From Typha latifolia (lineage: Eukaryota; Streptophyta; Magnoliopsida; Poales; Typhaceae): 64,000 nt of DNA. Below are positions 1 through 10,112 of this stretch, in pieces. Position numbers and translations under genes: made by a program. The stretch spans positions 7,626,001-7,690,000 of the forward strand of contig CM034105.1 of assembly GCA_019914945.1 (NCBI GenBank), in the 5' to 3' direction. Within the stretch, counting starts at the first letter, position 1, and every line of letters begins with the position of its first letter. Under the pieces are notes generated by a model, which saw only the letters and a list, made by a program, of their open reading frames with translations, had not been told where the DNA came from and searched no databases.

Positions 1-979
1 CAGCCCTTAAATAAATGTGCTCATCAATGTTGGTTCAGGGCTCACAACGACTACTAACTCTTTCAAACTCAGCTTGGTACTCAATATGGTTGTACTTTGA
101 ACCATCTTTCTTAATGTGGCAGCAAAATCTTCATATGCCGCTGTCCCAAATCTGCGTATAATCCTCCTATAAAAATAAGCCCATCCGGTAAATCCACCAC
201 CACGAAGAACCGATCTATAACAATGCAATGCCGTTCCTTGGAGGTGAAAGCTTGCCATCTGGACTTTTGCATCTTTTGCTATACCTTGACAATCAAAATA
301 TTGTTCAACTTGAAACACCGGATCCATTGGATCACCGCCTTGGAATTTTGGAATGTCCAAGCGTGCGGTTCTCCCCCGAATAGCATTGTCGAGTTCGCGA
401 AAGATCCTTGGTTCAGGTCTAAACCTTTGTGCAAGTTGATCCCCTTCTATAAATCTTCGAGCATGTCCATCACCATCTCCAAAGGGATCAACCTCATCCT
501 CAAAGTGCCAATCCTCCTCATCGATGAAGTGCACCTATGTCGCACGCCTCTCGGGTTCCACCACCGCCGGTCTTGGGTTTTGCAACGGACGTGGGGAATG
601 ATGTGTAGGCATAGGTAAGAGGGGGTCATTCACACTCGCATGACACACCTGAATCTGTGGGGTATCAGTTCGATGAGGTCCCACCACTGGTTTTCTTAAA
701 ACTCCAATCACCGTTGAGGAGATGACGAATCAAATCGGTTCATGACATATTCCTTGAAATCATTGTGATCCTTTTAAATTGAGTCAACTCTATGCATTAA
801 TATATGGAACACGCCCCTAAGTTCATCCATATTCACAGTCATGGACGTTGGTTGACTCGGTCCTGCCATGGTCGCTCCAAAGGAATCGGCCTCACAGTTA
901 GGGTCATCGTGGATTGAGTCCTTGTCAGTGTGCTCTCCATAAGTCTCCTTGTTGATGTCATCTTCCTTCTTTCAACCAT
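1..979 (-). pseudogene. Family A Ty3/gypsy gag, 5' part (cut by the window edge)
   Basis: This is the N-terminal and capsid part of a gypsy Gag, the structural protein that packages element RNA into virus-like particles. The start codon lies at 979-977, as in other A copies. The retrotransposon-gag domain is visible around 20-420: FPKFQGGDP-like (here IPKFQGGDP), VEQYFDCQG, ASFHLQGTALH and YEDFAATL. Frame breaks are present, one between about 445 and 630 and another near 70, so no full product can be made. The rest of the element lies left of the window. Its 5' LTR is the A LTR at 1059-4809. Identity as gag is secure; the gene is decayed. Confidence 0.85.
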
Positions 980-1010
980 TAATGGAGGTCTGAGGTTCGC
1001 CTGCTTTGAT

Positions 1011-1058
1011 ACTAATTTGATAAGCTCTAATACCGATTGATAAGCCCTAATACCACTT
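1011..1058 (-). promoter_or_regulatory. Primer-binding site region of family A, three PBS-like copies
   Basis: On the minus strand, directly after the LTR end, three copies of a TGGTATCAGAGC-like motif (complement of the initiator-Met tRNA 3' end) follow each other at about 20-bp spacing. They read TGGTATTAGGGC, CGGTATTAGAGC and TAGTATCAAAGC. Point changes show decay. The plus-strand A copy at 14492 has only one. Confidence 0.75.
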
Positions 1059-1586
1059 TGATGGGATCTCGAATTAAAGATAGGCTACGCAACGATTCCT
1101 TCAAGATCTGGATATATTATAGGAATTAGTTCATGTAACCGTGAGAAAATATTCATCAGATATTCTTCGGTAGTCAGAAAATTACGAAACAAATTGGGTT
1201 AGATCCGTAGATTCCTGATCTACAACTTTCGTATTTACACCCTTTACAGATTCGAACTGTATTAGGGATGAAAATACGGAATAACATGGGTGATGGTGGT
1301 GGTGACGAGTGGAGTGGATGTTAGGTTTATAGATGGGTATGGAGATGAAGGTGGATGGTGGATGTAATTAAGTAAAGTAGATGAAGGGAATGAAGTGGTC
1401 GAGGTCCCAAAGAAGAGGGATGGCTCGACAGTCGAGGGAAATTAGAAGTTAGGAGAAACCTTGCCAACTATAGAGGTTGAAGGATGGTGAAGAGGGAGGA
1501 GGGAGATTAGGGTAGATAGATGATAGAGAGGCAAGAAATCAATATTCCAATAGCATATTGAATTTGGCTGCCATCCACATTTATAT

Positions 1587-1839
1587 TGTAACAACCCAAT
1601 CCCAAAAAAAAAAAAAAAATTCTTTGCATGGGCACGACGTGGCCGGCCATAGTTTGACCGGCCTCGTGCCCATGCATTGGGGCAGTGTGGGGGAGGAGCC
1701 ACGCACCCCCCCTCGCGTCGCCGCAGCCACCACCTTCTCTCTCTTTAAATCTCTCTCTCTCTCTCTCTCCCCCACTGCCGAACCGCCGCTGTTATCGTCG
1801 TGCTGCCGTAGGTGAGTCTCCTCCTCCTTCCTCCTCCTC

Positions 1840-1873
<34 letters not shown>

Positions 1874-4470
1874 TCTTTGGGCTCGGGCTCGTCGGAGCCG
1901 AGTCGCCGGTGAGAGACCGGCAGCTGGCTGGCCACCAGCTGCCGGCGCCCTCCCCGTAGGCCGGGTCCGCACCTCCCTCCCCTCCTTCCTTCTTCTTCTT
2001 CTTCTTCCTTTCTTTCTTTCTTTTTCTCTTCCCTCCTCAGCTTCCACTTCTTCTTTTTTCGCATAGTCTTTGGCTCGGCCCGGCCCAAGATCAGAGCAGC
2101 AGATCTTTGGCGAGCCCGGCACTATACTATAGCAAGATGTTTTAATTATTTATTTATTTATTTATTTGATGTTATTTATTTAGGTTTTTCCTTCTTAATT
2201 AATGCAAATAGATTATTTAGACATTAATTATTTTAATAATAATATATTCTTCAATATGTTTAGTATTAATTGTAATTTGTATAACCAATGATTAATTAGG
2301 TATAAATAAAAGTAATACTCATATTTATTTATTTATATCTCTATTAGATTAATATATAGATTTGTAAATTATAATTATCAAATTTATATACCAATATTTT
2401 ATGAGATACATTTTAAATAATTCTAATAATTTATTATACATTATTATTTTGTAACAAATAAGATAATGACTACATAGTCCCTAATTAATCAAGATATAAT
2501 TTAATTATAATTAGGTTTTTATCTATATTTATATTTTATTTATAATTAAAAATCTAGCCAATTATAAAAATAAATAAAAATTCTAAAATCTAATAAATCA
2601 TCATATTTTACTCGAACGGATTATATTGGGATAAACAACTAACTTTATGTTACTTAAATATTTTCAGATCCCGAACCCCTTATTTGAGACCCCGTGGACT
2701 TTGCTAGCAATGAGTGTCACTCGATTAACTGACGTGCGTGAGAGATGCATGGTTTGTGTCTTCTGATTAGACTGTGAGTAGTCTTATCCCTTAGACGCCT
2801 TTCTCAAATTAGGTTATATTATATATTTATGTACATGCATGTTTTGGCCTCCAGCATGATTATATGATTTTATCTAGAGATGATTATAGTCGAGCATATT
2901 TTATCATGCATTCAATTATGCTGATTTGGAATATGAGTACATTGGTGACATATATAGAGATGATTAGAGATGATTCTACTGTTATGATTGTTTACCGAAT
3001 TGATCTGTAGCATATGTATGCATGTGTTGACGATACAATTGGAGACTACATTGCATCATTTTCTCTTGATTCATATTTCACCTAAATTCTTGTTATACAT
3101 TGACTTGTTATCGTACTAGATATATGCATACGGTCTGTCATTTAGAAGGAAAGCATGAAATGTGATTGATAGGATAGTTGATAGAAAGCGTGAGGATACC
3201 CGAGTGGGCGCAAGGGTTAGGACGCGCTTGGTGGATGATTGATCGTTCGACATGGTCACGATCCTGTTGGCCTTACGTCCGAGGTCATTAGTCTATGTGC
3301 GCAGCAGACATTCGGACACATGTCGTTCGCTAGGGCATATGTGGCGAGTTATCCTCACGAGATTTCTATCAGCTAGAAGGGTGCCCGGTCTGGATGGATG
3401 TTGATACCCTTAGCGGATGGCAGGGTATGATTATATTTGAGATACTCTTTGCGGATGGCAGAGTATGCTCTGAGCCTTCGGGCATGATGTTGAGACTGGT
3501 TACCGGGTGTTGATTGTGCACAGTAGTCTAGTATGATGATGACATATAGAGATGGCATTGATGATTGAGATGTTGAGAAATACATATAATTTCATTATCA
3601 TCTGATTACCTGATTATCGAGTGGTCAATATATATCATATATGGTTGCATTTGATATCATAGCATGGTCATGGTCAGCATGCATTATGTGTCATATTTGA
3701 TAGAGAGTTATGATGATCATATGACATGGAGATCTGTTTATTCATTGTCGAGGATTGTATACTTTTATCAGTATGACATATTATCTACTTTTCATTTATG
3801 TACTATTGAGGATACATTCATATACTCATTCATGACATGATGTTGCTTTCTGATTCATATTATCCAGTACATGATTTACTCTTTGTTTGGCATCACTAAT
3901 TCGGGGTAAGGTCTATTCACTGAGCCTTTTGCTCATGATTCTCTATATTTCTTTTCTAACCCCCTCAGATATGTGGTACATGATAGCGACTTGAGAAGAT
4001 ATTTTAGAGCAATGATGAGGTGAGCTATAGACGCGAGATGGTATAGATGATAGTTTATATAGAAATTGAGTTGTACTAGTATTTGATATTTGTACTCTTT
4101 TGTATTAGACGATGATTTATATAATACAGGTTGAATCATAGTGTACTCTTGTATTAATTATTTTAGTTGTATCTTGATGGTTTGTTGTGGCCTGTGTGGG
4201 TCCTGCCAGATTATGTAGTGGTCTAGTGTATATTATTGTGGACTTTGATATTCATATGTTAAGAGGTTTATTCGGTTAAAAGTATGATTTATTTGGTGAT
4301 GGATTATGTGATCATGGATGGGTTAGCAGGTTTTATTTGATGATGTCATGATTATATGTGCACAGGAGAGTATCTATGCGTGACAGGCCCTGCCCGACCT
4401 GTCGCGTGCGCCGCGCGTGCCGTCTGGGCGCATGGGCGTGCACGTGCCCGTGCCGGGCGGGGGCGTTACA
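1587..4470 (+). mobile_element. Solo LTR of family B with TSD TATAT
   Basis: A 2,884-bp LTR in plus orientation, starting TGTAACAACCC and ending GGGGGCGTTACA. It is flanked by a perfect 5-bp duplication TATAT at 1582-1586 and 4471-4475. It has no coding capacity. In order it holds a T-run and GC-rich start, CT microsatellites (about 1740-1770 and 1845-1873), TTC-rich tracts to 2060, an AT-rich stretch (2130-2640), and a moderately structured 3' half with two hairpins at 3404-3466. A single LTR with intact TSD indicates LTR-LTR recombination that removed the body. Confidence 0.9.
3404..3466 (+). repeat. Two hairpins with a conserved loop in the B LTR
   Basis: Hairpin 1 (3404-3428) pairs ATACCCT with AGGGTAT around the loop TAGCGGATGGC. 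Hairpin 2 (3442-3466) pairs ATACTCT with AGAGTAT around TTGCGGATGGC. The loops are nearly the same while the stems differ by a compensated base pair. Other B LTRs carry two to five such hairpins. Confidence 0.7.
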
Positions 4471-4809
4471 TATATAGAGGCTAGCCAACAAGTCCTAAAA
4501 CAATATGTATCTCTAATTCTAGAAGATTCCCATCGATCGCGTTCGAACGCGCCCGATCGCATTCGAATGCACCAAAAGATGTTCTCTGTATGTGCGAACG
4601 CGATGTAGGCATTCGAACGCGGGCGTTCGAACTCGCCCGACCGCGTTCAAATGCACAATATGTGTTCTCTGTATTTGCAAACCTGATGCAGACTTTCGCA
4701 AGGGCGTTCGAACGCGACCTCACCTGCGTTCGAACGCGACTTACAGAAATTTTATTTTAATAAAAATAAATACCTAATGCAATAAGAAAAGATCCTAACT
4801 AAGTGTATC

Positions 4810-4832
4810 CCCCACTAGGTGGGGGTGTTACA
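4810..4832. repeat. Short remnant of a family B LTR end
   Basis: Between the A LTR end and the A pol tail lies a 23-bp piece ending GGTGGGGGTGTTACA, the 3' terminus of a B LTR. With the preceding CCCCCAC it forms a small palindrome, CCCCCAC-TAG-GTGGGGG. It looks like a scar of another B insertion that was largely lost. Confidence 0.5.
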
Positions 4833-5048
4833 TAATAGCTCCGGTTGAGCTGATCCAATGACCTCATGATCTCCAATGCGCTCCCTTAACAATGAAACAT
4901 TGGAAATAGGATGCAATCTCGACCCCTCCGGCAGCTCCAAACGATATGCAGTTGGACCGATACGCTCCAACACCCGAAACAGACCAAAGTAGCGATGTGC
5001 TAACTTTTAGTTTTGAATCGGACGCAAGGTCACATGTCAATATGGCTA
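4833..5048 (-). pseudogene. Family A pol tail (integrase C-terminal part)
   Basis: Reading on minus, the fragment encodes the region after the integrase core. It has TLRP, QNQKL-like and YFGLFRVLERIG motifs, then YRLELPEGSRLHP and NVSLLRERIG, as in the plus copy at 22600-22800. The chromodomain-like end and PPT are missing. It is truncated at 5048 by a C LTR. It probably belongs with the A gag beyond 6200, the middle of the element being lost. Confidence 0.75.
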
Positions 5049-5941
5049 TGATACGATTCAGACTTCACCGATGTTGTCTCGAGCATGGATACGCTTTAAG
5101 GGTGTCTTTTATTCTTGTTTTGGTGTTTAATTTATAGAAAAATAAGTTTTCTTTATGTCGCATTCGAACGTGAGTGGAGTGCGTTCGAACATGCTTGTGA
5201 ACACCTACACCAGGTTCACACATATATAGAGTGTGAAATGTGTGTTCGAATGCCACGTTCGAATGCGCCTACGAACACCTACATAGCGTTCGCACATACA
5301 GAGAATGCAAAATATGTGTTCGAATGCGATCGGCGAAAATCTACTATTTTAGGGTTAATAATTATCATTTTTGAATTGTTTGGTTAGCCTCTAAAGGTGT
5401 GGATGGCAACCATGGAATCATTATTGAATGAATTGAGTTTTGTCCTAGCCTCCTTCATCTTCTTCTCTCTCATTTTCTCGTTCCCCGACGTCGCCACTTC
5501 TAGCCTCCCTCGACCGGCCAATCACCCTAGACCTTTACGAGCGGCCCACTCCTTCCCCTTCTTCCAATCTATCTATGACCATGCCCTAACCCCTTCCATC
5601 ACCCATAACCCTTCCACCACCACTTATTCACCGGTGCCACCCCATTATCGCCGGTCCACCGCCCTCCACCATCACCAAGTATCTCGTGTCTCCATCCACG
5701 GATCCAAAGACGGACTCCCTGGCATTTCTCTACTAATCGGACGATATCTCGAGATCCCTCCATCCGATTCGCCTAAAATTCAATTTGTTGGAAAGCTCTT
5801 TTTCGGGACTATAACATATGAAATTTCACATCTATCCGACGGCTGCATCTTTCAGGATCTATTTTCAAAGTTCCATGTCAGTCCTGTCCGAATCTGAAAA
5901 CCGGAAAGATTGAACCTTAGCATAAATGGGAGATCGTATCA
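5049..5941 (+). mobile_element. Family C LTR (plus), 5' LTR of a truncated element
   Basis: 893 bp from TGATACGATTC to GATCGTATCA. The U3 carries degenerate GTTCGAACGC repeats (about 5160-5325), followed by the leader sequence TGTGGATGGCA also seen in family A. A PBS follows at once. No duplicated target is seen because the element is cut at about 6200. Confidence 0.88.
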
Positions 5942-6200
5942 AGTTGGTATTAGAGCCACCGTTCCTCGGACATGCGCTTCCTATGATGACAACTAGAGCC
6001 ATGGCTACACGGCGAGATGAGGAAGATGAGATTTCCCCAATAGAGGATGGGGAAACGATTGCGGGGACTTCCATCCGTGGAACTGCCCGATCAAATCTGA
6101 ATACGGAAGAGCCTAGGGTTCAAGCCATGTTTGGGTCTCTTTCCAAACAAATGGCCATCAAGAACTAGATGATGATGGACATGATGCGGGAATTACGGGC
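5942..6200 (+). pseudogene. Family C PBS and gag start, truncated
   Basis: The PBS TGGTATTAGAGCC lies at about 5945-5957. Gag begins at 5983 (MTTRAMATRRDEEDE) and matches the N-terminus of the C1 gag at 26801. An in-frame TAG occurs at 6169, and the sequence breaks off near 6200 against an A gag in the opposite direction. Only the first 70 or so codons remain. Confidence 0.75.
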
Positions 6201-7580
6201 GATATATTTCAATGCCCTCCTCAATAGTCTCCTCATGGGTCTCCTCTAGGCACTCTCCATCATCATCAATCTCATCATCCTCCTCAGAACCATCGATAAG
6301 CATCACACTCCCGATCGGTTTAGAACACCGATGACCGGGGGTGAAACGCTCGTCACATCGAAAGAAAAGGCCCTTCGCTTTTCGCTCCTCCACTTGGGCA
6401 GGTGTGAGAGTTTGAACGGGGGGTCTAGTGCCTCCTTTAACATTGGAAGAAGATCTCAAAGGTGGTCGTGGTCTAGTAGTCGCAGCCGCTATTTTTGAAA
6501 CCGTGGAATTTGCAGCCGGCGTTCTAGTTGCAAACCGCCCATCTCGGTTGCCCCAATTGGTTTTTGCTACCATCTTTAGAGCCCTATTTTTTGTTCCATC
6601 CTCACGGCCTTCTCAAAGGCCTCCTCAAGAGTAGTAGGGCATAGAGCACGAACATCCGCTTGTATCTCCTCTCGCATCCCGAAAATAAATGTACTCATCG
6701 ATGTACGTTCAAGCCACGGTGGCGCACAACGACTACTAACTCTTTCAAAGTCAGCTTGGTACTCCAATACGGATGTCCTTTGAACCATCTTGCTTAATGT
6801 GGCAGCAAAATCTTCATATGCCACTGTCCCAAATCTGTATGTAATCCTCCTACAAAAATCAGCCCATCCGGTAAATCCACCACCATGCATAATCGATATA
6901 TACCAATGCAATGCCGTTCCTTTGAGGTGAAAGCTTGCCATCTGGACTTTTGCATCTTCCGCTGTACCTTGACAATCAAAATATTGTTCAACTTGAAATA
7001 CCCAATCTATTGGATCACCGCCTTGGAATTTTGGAAAGTCCAAACGTGCGGTTCTCCCCTGAATAGCATTGTCAGGTTCACGAAAGATCCTTGGTTCAGG
7101 TCTAAACCTTTGTGCATGTTGATCACCTTCTCTAAATCCTTGAGCACGTCCATCACCATCTCCATAAGGATCAAGCTCATCCTCATAGTGTCAATCCTCC
7201 TCATCGATGAAGCGCACCGGAGCCTCACGCCTCTCGGGTTCCACCACCGTCGGTCTTGGGTTTTCTAATGGAGGTGGGGCATGATGTGAAGGCATAGATA
7301 GGAGGGGATCATTGGCACTCATATGATGCACTTGGACCTGTGGGGGTATCGGTTCGATGGGGTCCCACCGCTGGTCCTTCTTGAAACTCCGTTCATCGTC
7401 GAGGAGATGACGAACCCAATCGATTCACGACATATTCCTTGAATTCATTGTGATCCTTTTGTATGTTGTCAACTCTATGCAACAATGTTTGGAACATGCC
7501 CCTTAGTTCATCCATATTCGAACCCAAAGACGTTGGTTGACTTGGTCCTGCTGTGGTCACTCCAAGGGAATCGGCCTCAC
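6201..7580 (-). pseudogene. Family A gag with zinc knuckle, 3' part of a gag split by B
   Basis: Reading on minus from 7580, the segment encodes a possible coiled coil (MDELRGMFQTLLHRVDNIQ), then the capsid domain (FPKFQGGDPIDWVFQVEQYF, ASFHLKGTALHWY, YEDFAATLSKMVQ). After that come FIFGMREEIQADVRALCP and the zinc knuckle CFRCDERFTPGHRC. A stop or frame change occurs at 6574. The first codons are on the other side of the B element, at 13507-13554. Protease and pol are absent because the sequence is replaced by the C fragment at 6200. Gag identity is secure. Confidence 0.85.
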
Positions 7581-7845
7581 GGCGTACGCGATAGGACGGG
7601 CGGGGCCCATCACGCACAGATGCTCTCTTGTACACATACAATCATGACATCATCAAATACTACATGCTAACATATCCATGATCACATAACCCATCACCAA
7701 TTAAATCATATTATTAACCAAATAAATCTGTTAACATATGAATATCCCAGTCCACAATAATATACATTAAACCACTACATAATTTGGCAGGACCTACACA
7801 GGCCACAACAAACTATCAAGATACAACTAAAACGACTAAACAAAT
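7581..7845 (-). repeat. Truncated 3' LTR piece of the B element
   Basis: This piece matches 10150-10440 of the 5' LTR closely in the same orientation. Shared landmarks are GACGGGCGGGGCC, the CACGCACAGAT block, and ACACAGGCCACAACAAAC. Homology stops at about 7840, where the body sequence starts. The terminal 30 bp of the LTR are gone. Confidence 0.8.
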
Positions 7846-10092
7846 ATATAGACTTTATAATGATTCTTCTATCAATCACTTCTATATCCAAACTATTCAT
7901 TCCTCGATTCACATAATTTCAGTTTGATCATTATCTATTTAATTACTATCACTACTAGTATATCCACCAAAATATCACTTAATGATATCAATATTCAGAT
8001 CCAAAGACTATCCACGAAGTTCTATTAAGTAATCTAATAATCTCTTTAATATCTCGATAGATATAATACTCAGTTCATAATATTAATTCATTGCCACACA
8101 AATATTTACTAATCCATCATACTTGATCTTTAAGAATACATAAACACATCTTAAACAAATCCACAAAATCATTATACATGAACTAAAGCTACTAAGATTA
8201 ATCTCCCGAATTGATAATGCTATTATTATCCGCTAATAAACTAACTAACACTAACTGATTCCTACAGATTAAAAGACATCCAAAAATATAGATTATAACC
8301 TTCTTGCAATCTCAACTTTGCAATTCATTAAATGATTAAATTTTTACAAACTATAATAGAACTAATCATGAACTCATTATATCCCAATTATGAAATCCTT
8401 ATCTCCCAATCAAGTATCTTTATCTTAAGACTTAAATGTAAACCTGTAAGTCTTTACAATCATTAAGATCAACCTCATCATTCTAAAAGGCTCGCTCAAT
8501 AACCTCTAGTAATAATCGAATATGTAAGCCAACGGTTAAACAAATACTAATATAATCACTTTCCTATACATCTTTATTCGTTCATCATCTAGCAGTATAA
8601 TAAACATCCATCGATACACTGTATATGCAATATCATAGTCCTCTATATTCCTTTCATTGCCGTCCTATGAAGCAATTAGTTCAACTTCCAAATCATCTAT
8701 CAGTCATAATAAATAATCATATCTATATGCTCTATGAATAACTCTATCAAGTTATCTCTCCAATTAGTATCATCGAAAACAACTAACATGTCAAAATACA
8801 TAATATCTCAACTTAACATCTATACCAATATATCTCATTCCTAATTAAATCACTTAAACCTCATATTTCTTCAATAGTCCCAACTTTATATTCTATCACA
8901 TCCTCTATAAAGTCCACCACCTATACTGAACAATTTACTCTTATAGTATCATCAAAAATCATTTTATAACAACATTAATATCATCTAATAATTATGAAAA
9001 AATAAGTCTGTATATTTGCAGCCAGACTTCATCACCTAAAACACACAATCGTCATGCTATAATATTATTATCCTCTAAATCAAAGCCCAAAACTAAACTA
9101 ATAGACGACATATATTTTCGCTGTCATACAACATTTGTTATGGAGCTATCAACTTAAGAACTATCATCACCCAATATTATTCAGTTCATTATCATTCTTT
9201 TCATCTACTCAAATTCACACAATTAGGAACCTCTAAACTAGACCTACTATCATGTCGTCCAACACTATATACCTTACGTCTCAACTACTAACATTACTCA
9301 TAATCCAATAACTGTATCCATGTCATATTTTGTATACCCATTACCCTATTTAGAAATCAACTCAAAGATTTAAACAAGACGTTAATCCTCTAGTGGTACT
9401 ATTGGACAAACATATCCCTACTAAATCATCCATCTTGCCGGTACAATCAAAATTTTATACCTACTAACATAAGTATCTTGCAAACATAATTTATCATACT
9501 AGTCATCCCAAAAATTCTTTTCCCTATACAATCTACAATCATCTATATCACAACACATAATTTCTTTTCCACTATACAAATTCATTATATTTCTTACTCA
9601 TCCATCCACAATCCATAATTATAACTTTCATAAAAATTAGAATAGTCTCTCTCCACATATATCTTTTATATCAATCTTCAAATCTCAAATGTATCCATAA
9701 TAGATCAAAAATCCAAAATATGCTATATCTGCACAAAATACCTATCTCCACATGTTTACAAATTTCTACACTTTATCGCAACATATAAACATGTCGACAT
9801 CTCCAATATTATGCGCCACTGACTATAACACCTCGACCTCAATAACATCAATGTATGATTTAGTACTATCTCTTCCTATTCATTAGTCACTCAGATAAAT
9901 TCTAAACACACCAATATCACAAATTATTTCTATCAATATCATCAAGTATGGAACTTAATAATCACAACATCACCACCTAGATCTCTATCACAATCAATTA
10001 ATATCAAACTCATTGAGATTGACTACTAGCGTAACCCTAAACCAATCAACAACTACTATACTTGATGGTTTGCCAGATCATCCTTAAACCTA
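7846..10092 (-). other. Non-coding body of the B element with extreme strand asymmetry
   Basis: About 2.2 kb with no ORF above 60 codons. The plus strand is made of A, C and T with very few G: the line 9541-9600 has no G and 14 C, and 9181-9240 has 3 G and 15 C. The element transcript (minus) would therefore be G-rich and C-poor. No protein, tRNA or tandem repeat is recognisable. A related fragment lies at about 55036-55486. Confidence 0.6.
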
Positions 10093-10112
10093 AGCTCTGA
10101 TACCACCTGAAT
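10093..10112 (-). promoter_or_regulatory. PBS of the B element (initiator-Met tRNA)
   Basis: The minus strand reads TGGTATCAGAGCT seven bases after the LTR end (GCGTTATA, normally GCGTTACA). This orients the B element and shows that it is primed like families A, C and D. Confidence 0.8.

Larger units (their letters stand above)
1059..4809 (-). mobile_element. Family A LTR (minus), split by a solo family B LTR
   Basis: The U5 side is 1059-1586 and the U3 side 4471-4809; the 2,884 bp between them belong to B. The LTR begins TGATGGG on the plus strand and ends TGTATC at 4809, where the final A is lost. The U3 part carries GTTCGAACGC palindromes (about 4540-4740) upstream of a TATA-like element near 4471-4478. 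It serves as 5' LTR of the gag to its left. It also sits next to an A pol tail to its right, as a 3' LTR would. Confidence 0.85.
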
